Shown: in pieces, positions 34,008-42,908 of the stretch
Numbering within the stretch: the stretch's first letter is position 1
Layout of the letters: every line of letters begins with the position of its first letter
DNA from: an uncultured Bacteroidota bacterium
Lineage (GTDB): Bacteria > Bacteroidota > Bacteroidia > Flavobacteriales > Flavobacteriaceae
Assembly: GCA_913047695.1 (NCBI GenBank)
Contig: CAJWUI010000001.1
Coordinates: 186,001-250,000, forward strand
Length of the DNA: 64,000 nt
Reading direction: 5' to 3'
Position numbers and translations under genes: made by a program
The notes under the pieces: generated by a model
Told to the model about the DNA's origin: nothing
Database searches by the model: none
Seen by the model: only the letters and a program-made list of their open reading frames with translations

Positions 34008-35027
34008 CTATTTAGTTTTCTTAATTCCATATTTTTCTTCATAAAATTTATAAATCTGAGGATATGGGCCGTATTTATGTTGTTTGGGACTAAAATTATC
34101 CTTCCAAGGACCATAAGGTGTTGACATTGGTTTTAATTTTTTATCCGGATAATCATACTCCTTATTTATTTTTTGGGGTCTGGGAAAACTATTAATGTAG
34201 CCTGCAACATGGAAAGCCTCCCTATCGGTGAGTTTTGGATTCTCCCAAGTTGCTTGTTGGTATGGCATATTATTTTTTATAAAAGCTGCAGCAGTAAGAA
34301 CTCGATTCATTCCTGCTCCATCATTGTATGAATCAGATCCCCATAGTGGTGGATATTGGTACCCTTTTTTTTCATTTTGATACATTACACCCTGTCCATT
34401 TTCGCCGTGACAAACCACACATTCTTTAAGATATATTGATTTTCCTTTTTCTAAATTTACTGCTACAGAAGGAAATTCGATTTTAGGATACCCTTTAAAA
34501 TTTTTTGAGTTAAGTTTTGGTAAGCCATAATCTAACCATTTCATGTATGCCAAAATATATCTCATTTGGACTGATTCTTCAGGAAGTGCTTTACCATTCA
34601 TGCTCCTTTCCATACATCCATTTATTCTTTCAACAAGACTGCCAGACTTGTTCTCTCTACCACTGAATTGAGGGAATCTTTTATAAATACCAATCCATGA
34701 AGCTGCTCCTGATAAAGTACCTCCATTTAAGTGACAATTTGTACAAGACAGATTGTTTCCTGCATATTTAAATTCATTATTTCTGTTTAGCGGGCCAATA
34801 AAATTTGAAGTAGAGTCTAGAATAAGAAACCCCTTTTTTACCTCACTACTAGCAGTTGGATTATTTAATACGACAATGTTGGGGTCCCATTCAACAATTT
34901 CTTCTTCAGAAATTGGCTGCCAAATTTCATCAAAATAAATTGATCCAATTAAAAGTGAAATTATTAGTAAAAACAAAACTCCTATAAGAAGCAAAAGATT
35001 TTTAATTAGGCCTTGAATTAATTCCAT
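34008..35027 (-). CDS. Membrane-anchored diheme c-type cytochrome, TsdA-like (thiosulfate dehydrogenase family)
   Basis: A 339-residue cytochrome with an N-terminal membrane anchor (about 8-31) and two class I haem domains: CTNCH (95-99) and CVVCH (203-207). The first domain has the TsdA-type sequence CTNCHLNGGT, then RINGCMERSMNGKALP. Cys138, 39 residues after the haem His99, fits the unusual axial cysteine ligand of TsdA. In the second domain K251 and M254 in IKNNMPYQ are in the place of the TsdA Lys/Met ligand region. TsdA enzymes oxidise thiosulfate to tetrathionate or the reverse. Most are soluble, so the anchor is a variation. It converges on the DUF1080 gene. No sox genes are nearby. 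Confidence 0.78.
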   Translation of the reverse strand: MELIQGLIKNLLLLIGVLFLLIISLLIGSIYFDEIWQPISEEEIVEWDPNIVVLNNPTASSEVKKGFLILDSTSNFIGPLNRNNEFKYAGNNLSCTNCHLNGGTLSGAASWIGIYKRFPQFSGRENKSGSLVERINGCMERSMNGKALPEESVQMRYILAYMKWLDYGLPKLNSKNFKGYPKIEFPSVAVNLEKGKSIYLKECVVCHGENGQGVMYQNEKKGYQYPPLWGSDSYNDGAGMNRVLTAAAFIKNNMPYQQATWENPKLTDREAFHVAGYINSFPRPQKINKEYDYPDKKLKPMSTPYGPWKDNFSPKQHKYGPYPQIYKFYEEKYGIKKTK

Positions 35028-35283
35028 TTAAAATAATAACTGAATTCTAATATATTTTTTTGTAGAATCAGAAGAGTAGTATTTGATTTATAATTTTAAT
35101 TAATTTATTTGTCGTTCCGAAAATATAAAAATATGAAAATTGAAGGATAGATTTTGATACCTATTTGAACAGAGGTTATTTTGATAAAAACCTAAATTTA
35201 AATTTAAGTAACGAAAAATTAGTAGTTTTAATTTGACAGTTAATTATACAATTAACTTATAAATTTAATTCAGCAACCATTAT

Positions 35284-37089
35284 ATGAAGAAAATCTTACT
35301 TGTTTTTTTTGCAGTTTTTTCAATAAAAACTAATTGTCAAAACCTCCTAAATGACAGAGCCGAATGGTTCGTAAATGATCGTTTTGGAATGTTTATTCAT
35401 TGGGGACTTTATAGCGGTGCAGAAGGAAACTGGAAGGGTGAAAAAGTCAGATATGATAATGACTACGCTGAATGGATTCAATACAGAAATCAAATTGATA
35501 AACGTGAATATGTAAAACTTTCAAAAAGGTTTGATTGGAACAAAATTGATCCAGAAGAATGGGTTCTTTTAGCCAAGAAAGCAGGAATGAAATATATCAC
35601 TATTACTGCTAAACATCACGATGGATTTGCAATTTGGAATAGTAGAGCGAGTGATTTTAACATTTACAACTATAGTAATCCTAAAAGGGATATCATAAAA
35701 GACTTGTCTGAAGCATGCAAAAAGCATAATATGAAGCTTGGTTTTTATTATTCACATTGGACTGATTGGGAACACCCCTTTGCTTGGGATAATTCAAAAG
35801 AAATTTATTGGCTTGATAAAGATAAGTTTGATATTTATTGGCAAGAAAAAGTAATACCTCAGATGAAAGAGCTTTTATCAAATTATGGAGAAATTAGCAT
35901 GATTTGGTTTGATATGTGGCTCCACCATGACCAAACTATTGTTACAAAAGATCAATTACTGCAACTAAAAAATTTAATCAGAGAAATGCAACCTAATTGT
36001 CTGATTAATTCACGCTTGGGTTTATCTATTGAAGAAGATGATGATGTTGATTTTAGAACACTTGGTGACAATCAGCTGGGAGAATATAAATTAGATTATC
36101 CATGGCAAACCCCTGCCACTGTAGCGCATTCTTGGGGTTACAGTAAAAATGAAAATGAATGGAAATCTACTACATCAATTTTAAGATCATTAATTGGGAA
36201 TGTTAGCCTGAATGGTAATCTGATGCTAAATATCGGTCCAACATCTGATGGATCAGTACCTTACGAGATAAGAAAAAGATTTAGTGAGATAGGGGAATGG
36301 TTGAAATTTTATGGTAAATCTGTATATGGTGCTGAAGCTTTTGACCTACGACGTAATTTGCATGACTGGGGACTTATCACCTACAAAGATAACAAGCAAG
36401 GCAAGCATAATGTCTTTTTAAATATTTTTGATATAAAACCAGGAAACAGACTTAATGTTACTGGTATTACACAAAAACCGTTGAATGCTTTCCTTATTTC
36501 AAAAAAATCAAAGATTAAATTGAACTTTGAATTCAATAAAGCTTTTTTACAAATTAAACTCCCAACTGACTTACCCGATCCTTATGTTAATTTAATAGAA
36601 TTAGAATATGCTAAAAGACCGTCTGTTGATATCGACCTAGTTGCTAAGGCAAAATTTAATGGTTATTCCTTAAAATTGTCAAATTCAAAATCACATGAAG
36701 GGAATTTTATTTCAATCAAATCAAAAAGAGAGGGATCCATTCCAGCTAACATACAAGTAAATGATTCACTTAAAATTTCGTGGAAAATTTTTATAGATCG
36801 ACCATCAAAATTTAATATCGATACTTCCTACAATTTTCAAAAGAAAATTACTGAGGGATATATGACAGTAACTATGAATGAAAAGTCATACAAACACCGA
36901 TTTAATTATACAGGTAAAACAGTCGGAGAGCCAATTGAAGATTATATAATAGACAAATTTAAATCATCCACAATAGGAATGATCAACTTTGATAATGTAG
37001 GATTTTATGATGTAGAATTAAAAATTAAAACCTCTACTCAAAATCCTATACAATGGCAGTGGCTATGGCTTGAGAAAGTGACTGATTAA
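35284..37089 (+). CDS. GH29 alpha-L-fucosidase, exported
   Basis: A 601-residue retaining alpha-L-fucosidase with a short signal peptide (about 1-18, ending TNCQ). The (beta/alpha)8 domain shows the family landmarks: FGMFIHWGLYS near the start, YITITAKHHDGFAIW (about 105-119) and KLGFYYSHWTDW. The nucleophile segment is ISMIWFDMW, with Asp about residue 209. A C-terminal beta-sandwich follows from about 350, and a further about 150-residue region (from about 455) is longer than in minimal GH29 enzymes. It releases terminal alpha-L-fucose from glycans in the periplasm. It stands alone after a 256-base gap in which I see nothing but A+T-rich sequence. Confidence 0.94.
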   Translation: MKKILLVFFAVFSIKTNCQNLLNDRAEWFVNDRFGMFIHWGLYSGAEGNWKGEKVRYDNDYAEWIQYRNQIDKREYVKLSKRFDWNKIDPEEWVLLAKKAGMKYITITAKHHDGFAIWNSRASDFNIYNYSNPKRDIIKDLSEACKKHNMKLGFYYSHWTDWEHPFAWDNSKEIYWLDKDKFDIYWQEKVIPQMKELLSNYGEISMIWFDMWLHHDQTIVTKDQLLQLKNLIREMQPNCLINSRLGLSIEEDDDVDFRTLGDNQLGEYKLDYPWQTPATVAHSWGYSKNENEWKSTTSILRSLIGNVSLNGNLMLNIGPTSDGSVPYEIRKRFSEIGEWLKFYGKSVYGAEAFDLRRNLHDWGLITYKDNKQGKHNVFLNIFDIKPGNRLNVTGITQKPLNAFLISKKSKIKLNFEFNKAFLQIKLPTDLPDPYVNLIELEYAKRPSVDIDLVAKAKFNGYSLKLSNSKSHEGNFISIKSKREGSIPANIQVNDSLKISWKIFIDRPSKFNIDTSYNFQKKITEGYMTVTMNEKSYKHRFNYTGKTVGEPIEDYIIDKFKSSTIGMINFDNVGFYDVELKIKTSTQNPIQWQWLWLEKVTD

Positions 37090-37184
37090 TTTTATTTTAA
37101 TTTATGCTTTAATCAGATTTCCCAGGTATGTATTTATTTGTCATAAAAAGTATATTTTTTTTAGGTGCCTATATTGGTTAAGCT

Positions 37185-38726
37185 CTAATGAAAAATAATG
37201 TGTAGTATAAATAAACTTATGGCCAAAAACCATCCCAATCTCTTGGTCATTGAATTAGCAGGTTGAAATAGAGAAAATAATGAATTCAGAGCACCATTAC
37301 TTCCAACAAATGCAAACGTTAGTCCAGATAGAATAACCAAAAAAGCCCGGACGAAATAATTCATATTAGGAAATAAAACTTCTAAACCTATATTTGTTGG
37401 AAGTGTCAAAAGAAATGCAGCAAGTACTGATTTTAAATTTGGACGTATAAATAAAACAGCACTGCAAATCAACACCACAATACCACAATTAATGTAGTAT
37501 CTCAAATTATTTAAAGTGTGTGTAAAAGCTGAATTTGGGTTGTCGAATTTTAAGTAAAGTAAGATGAGTCCCATTAATAGAGCAGTGGCCAGGCTAAATA
37601 AAATGGCTTTTCGACCAGCAGAAATTTTCTCTTGGTCATTAGCTTCAGGCTTAATATACATTGCATAAATGTCAGTAGACCACAAAGTTGCAATGGAGTT
37701 AAACGTAGAATCTACCGTACTCATTAGTGAAGCAAACAAACCACAAAGAATAACGCCTTTTACACCAACGGGTAAATAGGTTTTTACTAGATATGGGAAA
37801 GCAAGGTCTGGTTCCACTAAACCATCTCTTAAAATACCATAAAGAGCAATACCTGGAACAATTATAATCACGGCCATCAAGTATTTTATCAAACCACCTA
37901 CCATAAGACCTGTTTGCGCGTGACTTACACTTTTTGCAGCTAATGCACGTTGCATAATTGTTTGATTAGCACACCAATAGTTAATGTTCAAAAAAAATAA
38001 ACCGAAAAGATGTGTCCAAGGCAGGGTTAGATGATTGGCGGGGAGATGTAAATGCATTTTATTAGGTGTTATTGTATATAATTTATCCCAGCCTCCTAGA
38101 TAACTAATGGCAGTGAAACAAACAAAAATACCTCCAACTAGAAGCACACTAAACTGTATAATATCTGTTCTAACTACTGCACTTAGACCACCAAAATAGG
38201 TGTAGATAGCAGAGAAAACTCCCAAAAAAATAATCAACAACCCTATACGGATTATTCGGTTGCTATGTAGAAAAAGAAACTGTTCCTCAAAAACTATATC
38301 TGCCGCATAAGCCCCCCAAAATAGGGCAGCTCCAAGGGTTACTGTAGCAAAGAGCACCATGTTGGTCAGGGAATAAAACAAGGCAATACGATTGCCTAAT
38401 TTTTTTGCTATGAACTGTGTAATGGTGGTGATTTTTTCACGAAGAAAGAGTGGTACAAAAACGAGAGCACCCAGCAGTATACCTTGTACTGAATTAATCT
38501 CAAGATTTGCTTGGGCTAGTCCATACAAGTAAGCTGAGCCCATCATACCCAAAAATTGATACCCCTGAATGTTGGTGGCAACAGTAGAAAGTGCTATAGA
38601 ATACCAGGGTAAATTCCGAGAGCTTAAAAAGTATTCATCCGCTGTGCTTTCAGAACGAATTTCCCCTCTCAGAGCAACATACATGATGACAACAAAGTAT
38701 AAAAGTACTATAAGAAAATCGATCAT
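37185..38726 (-). CDS. Sodium:solute symporter (SSS family)
   Basis: A 513-residue Na+-coupled transporter with about 13 membrane helices. Family features are STADEYFLSSRNLPWYSIALS after the first helix, followed by the TNIQGYQFLGM substrate/sodium helix, and IILGVFSAIYTYFGGLSAVVRTD-type helix 5 sequence. GLFASLMSTVDSTFNSIATLW carries the conserved Na+-site serines. The start at 38726 (MIDFLIVLLYF) lies four bases after the SsuD-like stop. An earlier in-frame ATG at 38789 would overlap that gene by 59 bases. Substrate unknown: coupling to the SsuD-like gene suggests an organosulfonate, while sugars or inositol are the usual cargo of related symporters. G+C content is above that of the neighbours. 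Confidence 0.92.
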   Translation of the reverse strand: MIDFLIVLLYFVVIMYVALRGEIRSESTADEYFLSSRNLPWYSIALSTVATNIQGYQFLGMMGSAYLYGLAQANLEINSVQGILLGALVFVPLFLREKITTITQFIAKKLGNRIALFYSLTNMVLFATVTLGAALFWGAYAADIVFEEQFLFLHSNRIIRIGLLIIFLGVFSAIYTYFGGLSAVVRTDIIQFSVLLVGGIFVCFTAISYLGGWDKLYTITPNKMHLHLPANHLTLPWTHLFGLFFLNINYWCANQTIMQRALAAKSVSHAQTGLMVGGLIKYLMAVIIIVPGIALYGILRDGLVEPDLAFPYLVKTYLPVGVKGVILCGLFASLMSTVDSTFNSIATLWSTDIYAMYIKPEANDQEKISAGRKAILFSLATALLMGLILLYLKFDNPNSAFTHTLNNLRYYINCGIVVLICSAVLFIRPNLKSVLAAFLLTLPTNIGLEVLFPNMNYFVRAFLVILSGLTFAFVGSNGALNSLFSLFQPANSMTKRLGWFLAISLFILHIIFH

Positions 38727-38730
38727 GACT

Positions 38731-39879
38731 TTAATTTCTTGGACCCCTTCCAAGGGGACTTTTTGGGGTATCTTTTGGAATACGTCCAAAAACTTCAGGC
38801 AGGGATACAGTTTTTAGTCGTGGCAAAACGTATTGTGCAAAGAGTTCACATTCTTTTTTATGAGGATAACCAGAAAGAATAAAGGAGTGAATGCCCATTT
38901 CAATATAACGCTCTAATTTGGCAACAATTTGACCAGGGTCGCCTACCAATGCTGCACCACAACCTGAGCGAGCCAAACCTATACCTGTCCAAAGGTTGGG
39001 TTCAGCATAATATTTTTTGTCAGCCTGCGCACGAAGTTGGGATTGGCGTGCTACTCCTAATGAATTCGAATCTTGCGATCGATTGCGAAGATCATTCCCA
39101 AGATTAAGATCAAGCTTTGACAATAGTCCATCGGCATATGCACAGGCTTCTTTTTCTGTTTCACGAACAATGACATGCACTCTTAGCCCAAATTGAACTG
39201 TTCGCTCATAGAGTGCAGCTTTTTCACGCATATTGTCCATTAATTCTTTCAGTTTTTCTTCAGTTTCTGGCCACATTAAGTAAACATCACAATGTTCCGC
39301 ACATAAATCAACACCTTCAGAAGAATAGCCTCCAAAATAAAGTAATGGGCCACCGTTTTGCTGATAAGTCTTTATTGGTGCCGTAGGTAATTTAAATTTA
39401 TAATAATCACCTTGAAAATCAATTTGATCTTGTTTCCAGGCTTGCTTTAAGATTTCAATAACCTCTCTTGAGCGTGCATATCGTTGATTTGAATTCAATT
39501 TTGTTCCTGGTAAATCAGAGGAAATAATATTGATCGTTAGTCGCCCTTTAAGCATATGATCTAGCGTGGCGATACTTCTCGCTAGCATAGGAGGATGTAA
39601 TTCTCCACAACGAACAGCAGCTAAAAAATTAATTTGCTCAGTTAAAGGAGCCATACCTGCCACAAATGCTAAAGCGTCTTGTCCTACTTGATAGGAAGAT
39701 GGACATAATATATTTCGATAACCTAATTGATCTGCTGTTTTGACAATGGATGAAGTATTTTCCCAGCTACTTTTATATGCAGAGTTTCGGTTTCCTAAAA
39801 AATCGTCATCTCCATCGCACAAGGGCGCAAACCAAGAAATTTCTGCTCCATCAATTTGAAATGGGATATTTAAGTTCAT
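38731..39879 (-). CDS. SsuD-like FMNH2-dependent alkanesulfonate monooxygenase (LLM family)
   Basis: A 382-residue bacterial-luciferase-like monooxygenase, close in length and sequence to SsuD, which releases sulfite from sulfonates using FMNH2 and O2. SsuD-like segments are LYFGGYSSEGVDLCAEHCDVYLMW (in two parts), LRVHVIVRET with R233 and H235 matching the catalytic Arg/His of SsuD, PNLWTGIGLARSG and FILSGYPH with the active-site Tyr. The region of SsuD Cys54 is replaced (PSSYQVGQDA), so this residue is absent. No SsuE reductase or SsuABC transporter is adjacent. Instead a symporter gene follows by four bases. Hand count of 38941-39180 gives 109/240 G+C (45%) against 85/240 (35%) at 40501-40740 in the sulfatase gene. 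Confidence 0.9.
   Translation of the reverse strand: MNLNIPFQIDGAEISWFAPLCDGDDDFLGNRNSAYKSSWENTSSIVKTADQLGYRNILCPSSYQVGQDALAFVAGMAPLTEQINFLAAVRCGELHPPMLARSIATLDHMLKGRLTINIISSDLPGTKLNSNQRYARSREVIEILKQAWKQDQIDFQGDYYKFKLPTAPIKTYQQNGGPLLYFGGYSSEGVDLCAEHCDVYLMWPETEEKLKELMDNMREKAALYERTVQFGLRVHVIVRETEKEACAYADGLLSKLDLNLGNDLRNRSQDSNSLGVARQSQLRAQADKKYYAEPNLWTGIGLARSGCGAALVGDPGQIVAKLERYIEMGIHSFILSGYPHKKECELFAQYVLPRLKTVSLPEVFGRIPKDTPKSPLGRGPRN
38744..38757. repeat. 14-base perfect inverted repeat at the ssuD-like/symporter junction
   Basis: The sequence CCCCTTCCAAGGGG is its own reverse complement apart from pairing constraints in the loop. In the minus-strand mRNA it forms five G-C-rich pairs, about 18-31 bases upstream of the symporter ATG and inside the last codons of the SsuD-like gene. 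It could affect coupled translation of the symporter. It could also be chance in a G+C-richer segment. Confidence 0.4.
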
Positions 39880-40026
39880 TCGAACAAGGTTAATGAAAAT
39901 TGGCCTTTTCTCAAAAGCTTAAATAAGAATACTTCTAGATAGAGCATAATTTTAAAAGTTACAAATGCTAATTTATACAAATGCAGATATGACTTAGTGT
40001 TATCAAATATGTACTTCGAAATTTTT

Positions 40027-41409
40027 CTATGGTTGTTCTAATTGATATTCTTTGTCATACAAATCCAACTGATTTCGTCTCCATCTTGCACCTTCTAAGA
40101 ATAGAATATGAGGTGTTGAAACATCCCAACCTCCTAATTCTTTAAGCATCGATTTTACCAAATCCGAGTTTTCTATAGCTATGTTGTCTTGTTCTGAAGG
40201 GTCATTGTCTAAATTGAATAATAATGGTAATCGGTCTGGTAAGCGAATCAACTTCCAACTTCCTTTTCTTAAGCCTGCACTAATAGTAAAACGCCACATC
40301 ATGGTTTGATGGGGTAGTCCTTGAATTTCTTTGTTGACATATGGAAAAATATTTACTCCATCTAATTTATCTTTCTTGTTGATTTTTCCTCCTGCCAATT
40401 CAATAAAAGTTGGCATTAAATCTAAAGATGTGATTGGATTGTTATAAATACCTTTTTTTAATTTTTCAGGATAAGAGATAACAAATGGGACACGAATCCC
40501 ACCTTCTAACAAAATCCCTTTGCCACCATTAAAGGGAGCATTGATAGAACCATTATTTTTAGTTGGTCCACCGTTATCACTAAGGAAAACGATTACGGTG
40601 TTCTCGTAGATCCCTTGTTTTTTTAATTCCCTTACAATTCTACCCACATTTACATCCAAACGATGGATCATTGCTGCATAAGTTCTTCTTTTTTTATCTT
40701 TTATGTGAGCATAAATCTTCAAATCTTCATCAATGGCTTGCATAGGAGTATGGGGTGCATTGAAAGAGGCGTATAAAAAGAAAGTCTTGTCTTTATGCCT
40801 TTTTATAAAGGCCACACACTCATCGCCTTTATCGTCTGTTAAATAAGTTAAGGTTTGAGGTTTTTTATAGTTTGAGATAATTGGTTTATCATACTTTGCT
40901 CCTCTATATTCTGATGGAAAATAGTTATGTCCACCTCCTAGATATCCCCAAAACTCGTCAAATCCTCTATTAGTAGGATAGAATTGCTCCTTTTCTCCCA
41001 AATGCCATTTACCAATCATTCCATTTATATACCCTAACTCAGAAAGTCTATCAGCGATAGTTTTTTCAGAGACTGGGAGGCCTGAATATTCAGGATTAAA
41101 TTGAGGAAGTACAGTAGTTAAATTATTATCATATCCAAAATTCACTTGATTTCTCCCTGTAATTAAGCCTGCTCTAGAAGGAGCACATACTGGAGCAGAA
41201 ACGTAAGCTTTTGTGAAGATCATACCAGAATCTGCTAAAGCGTCAATATGCGGTGTTTTGATTTGAGTACTTCCTGTAAATCCTAGGTCTCCATAGCCTA
41301 AATCGTCTGCTAAAATAATTATGAAATTAGGTTTTGTTTCTTCATTTTGCTGGGCTTTAACCCATCCGCTTAATAGCATTAAAATTATTAATACTCTCCT
41401 AATATTCAT
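40027..41409 (-). CDS. S1 family sulfatase, exported
   Basis: A 460-residue type I sulfatase. The start at 41409 (MNIRRVLIILMLLSG) gives a signal peptide ending WVKAQ. The ATG at 41463 would bury it behind 18 polar residues. Metal-binding DD35-36 is in ILADDLGYGD and the maturation motif is CAPSR with Cys75, to be converted to formylglycine. GKWHLGE and NAPHTPM supply further active-site residues, and FLSDNGGPT the second metal pair. No formylglycine-generating enzyme is in the window. Substrate is a sulfated glycan, probably algal; the S1 subfamily cannot be read by eye. Neighbouring fucosidase genes fit sulfated fucose-containing glycans. Confidence 0.93.
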   Translation of the reverse strand: MNIRRVLIILMLLSGWVKAQQNEETKPNFIIILADDLGYGDLGFTGSTQIKTPHIDALADSGMIFTKAYVSAPVCAPSRAGLITGRNQVNFGYDNNLTTVLPQFNPEYSGLPVSEKTIADRLSELGYINGMIGKWHLGEKEQFYPTNRGFDEFWGYLGGGHNYFPSEYRGAKYDKPIISNYKKPQTLTYLTDDKGDECVAFIKRHKDKTFFLYASFNAPHTPMQAIDEDLKIYAHIKDKKRRTYAAMIHRLDVNVGRIVRELKKQGIYENTVIVFLSDNGGPTKNNGSINAPFNGGKGILLEGGIRVPFVISYPEKLKKGIYNNPITSLDLMPTFIELAGGKINKKDKLDGVNIFPYVNKEIQGLPHQTMMWRFTISAGLRKGSWKLIRLPDRLPLLFNLDNDPSEQDNIAIENSDLVKSMLKELGGWDVSTPHILFLEGARWRRNQLDLYDKEYQLEQP

Positions 41410-41589
41410 ATATATAATTTCTAAGGAATCGTTACCTATATTTTTTTGATCATTATAATTCAAATTTATGACTGATTAATTTAAATTGCATATCGAATTT
41501 TATAAATAAAACAAGATTCCAAAATGGTCTCTACTGTGAAAAAGAAAATAATTTAGGTAGAGATTATCTCTTCTTTTCTTGATAATAAG

Positions 41590-41613
41590 AAACTTCAACA
41601 GGGTGTTGAGTTT
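41590..41613 (-). terminator. Possible hairpin terminator of the tmRNA gene
   Basis: Starting seven bases past the mature tmRNA 3' end, the minus strand reads AAACTCAACA-CCC-TGTTGAAGTTT, a ten-pair stem with a one-base bulge and a three-base loop. The following tract is only T-rich (CTTATTATC), so this is a weak intrinsic terminator or a processing hairpin. Confidence 0.4.
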
Positions 41614-41620
41614 GATTTTG

Positions 41621-42015
41621 TGGAGTCGGCGGGATTCGAACCCGCGTCCAAACAAGTGATAAAAAAGCTTTCTACAAGTTTAGATTTCGTTTAATTTTCG
41701 AATCTGCACTGACCGAAAACCACCCATACAGATCTTAGCATCACAATTGAAAAATGCTGTTGATGCTCCAGCATTTCGATGTTGACCTTTATGGTGCCTC
41801 ATGACAAATCGCCGTCAACAAGGGCTATTTAGAGACATCTTGCTTTCCAGCCTTGCTGGAACTTGGCATTAACTTACTATGATTCAGTTATTATGCAGCT
41901 AGAGCGTAGTTATTCTCGCCATTTAAAATTGTGAAATATGAGATTTACGAGCTATAATTCAGCGCTCGACCTGCTTACTCTTTAATTCGACTCGCTGTCA
42001 ATACCAGTCGACCCC
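41621..42015 (-). ncRNA. ssrA: Transfer-messenger RNA (tmRNA)
   Basis: One-piece tmRNA of about 395 bases, releasing ribosomes stalled on broken mRNAs. On the minus strand the 5' end GGGGTCG pairs with CGACTCC at the 3' end to form the acceptor stem. The tRNA-like 3' half has the T-arm GCGGGTTCGAATCCCGC, and the 5' GGTATTGACAGCGAG segment is typical. The mRNA-like part at 41891-41920 encodes GENNYALAA followed by TAA TAA, the form of tag seen in Bacteroidota. The CCA end is not encoded (discriminator A is followed by CAA), so it is added afterwards. Pseudoknot regions were not folded in detail. Confidence 0.96.
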
Positions 42016-42042
42016 TGAGTTTTCAATGAACTTTTGAAAAAA

Positions 42043-42050
42043 CAAAATTA
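42043..42050 (-). promoter_or_regulatory. -7 promoter element (TAATTTTG) of ssrA
   Basis: Fits TAnnTTTG on the minus strand, 27 bases before the mature tmRNA 5' end. This leaves a short 5' leader for RNase P removal. No -33 TTG at standard spacing. Confidence 0.4.
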
Positions 42051-42116
42051 CAAATATTAAGACAAAAATCATTTTCTAAATGACCTAATTATTGATTTCA
42101 AGAAATTTTTAAAAAT

Positions 42117-42785
42117 CTAATTTTTAGCAACTACCTCTTCAAGTTTACCGTTTGCACATTGAAAAATTTTTCCTGGAAATTTTACGATCATATTGTAATC
42201 GTGTGTTGCCATGATTATTCCAATACCTCCCTTGTGCAATTCTTGAAAAACTCTCATGATTTCTTGACTTGTTTCAGGATCTAGATTTCCGGTTGGTTCA
42301 TCTGCCAAAATTAAATCAGGATGGTTGAGTAATGCTCTTGCAATAGCAACTCTTTGTTGTTCGCCACCAGAAAGTTCGAAAGGGAATTTATTTTTATTTG
42401 ATTTTACATTCACCATTTCAAGGACTTCATTTATTCTTTCAGAAATTTTTCTTTTCTCCTTCCATCCTGTTGCTTTTAGAACAAAGGACAAGTTATCATA
42501 TAAGCTTCTATCATTTAAAAGCTTAAAATCTTGAAATACAACTCCTAGTTTTCTTCTTAAATCTGGGATTTGTTTTTCCTTTAATCTGTTGAGATCGAAT
42601 CCTATGATCGATCCTTGTCCTTCAAATAGTTCCAGATCACCATAAAGAATTTTTAAAAGGCTACTTTTCCCTGTACCAGTTCTGCCAATTAAAAAAACAA
42701 ATTCACCTTTCTCTACACTAAAATTTATGTTAGAAAGGATAATATTATCGTCGTTTTTGATAGTTACATTTTTAAGACTTACCAT
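42117..42785 (-). CDS. ftsE: Cell-division ABC transporter ATP-binding protein FtsE
   Basis: ATPase of the FtsEX complex, which controls septal peptidoglycan hydrolysis at the division site from the cytoplasmic side. The 222 residues are an ABC nucleotide-binding domain: Walker [10 protein letters not shown] (34-42), Q-loop near 85 (VVFQDFKLL), signature LSGGEQQR (138-145), Walker B LILADEP (158-164) and switch His195 (ATHD). FtsE-type features are the short length and the [16 protein letters not shown] region. Its membrane partner FtsX is not in the window; in flavobacteria the two are commonly unlinked. It lies 101 bases upstream of ssrA on the same strand. Confidence 0.92.
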   Translation of the reverse strand: MVSLKNVTIKNDDNIILSNINFSVEKGEFVFLIGRTGTGKSSLLKILYGDLELFEGQGSIIGFDLNRLKEKQIPDLRRKLGVVFQDFKLLNDRSLYDNLSFVLKATGWKEKRKISERINEVLEMVNVKSNKNKFPFELSGGEQQRVAIARALLNHPDLILADEPTGNLDPETSQEIMRVFQELHKGGIGIIMATHDYNMIVKFPGKIFQCANGKLEEVVAKN

Positions 42786-42908
42786 TATTTGATTATTGAA
42801 AGTAAATTTAATTTATTTGAATTATTCTTCATTACATTGTGAATAAATAAACATATATATAAAGAATCAAGCTTTTAGATAATTAGTTAATAATTTAACT
42901 TTATAATT

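Noticed and set aside
37185-38726. Calling the symporter the inositol transporter of the MIOX pathway
   Set aside because: Related symporters can carry inositol, but it is 12 kb from MIOX, coupled to the SsuD-like gene and different in G+C content, so the link is not supported.
39880-40026. Possible small RNA in the gap between the SsuD-like gene and the sulfatase gene
   Set aside because: No strong hairpin, promoter match or T-tract on either strand could be identified.
41621-41650. A tRNA-like GGTTCGAATCCC T-arm
   Set aside because: It is the 3' half of the tmRNA, as shown by the matching 5' acceptor strand at 42015 and the tag reading frame, not a separate tRNA.
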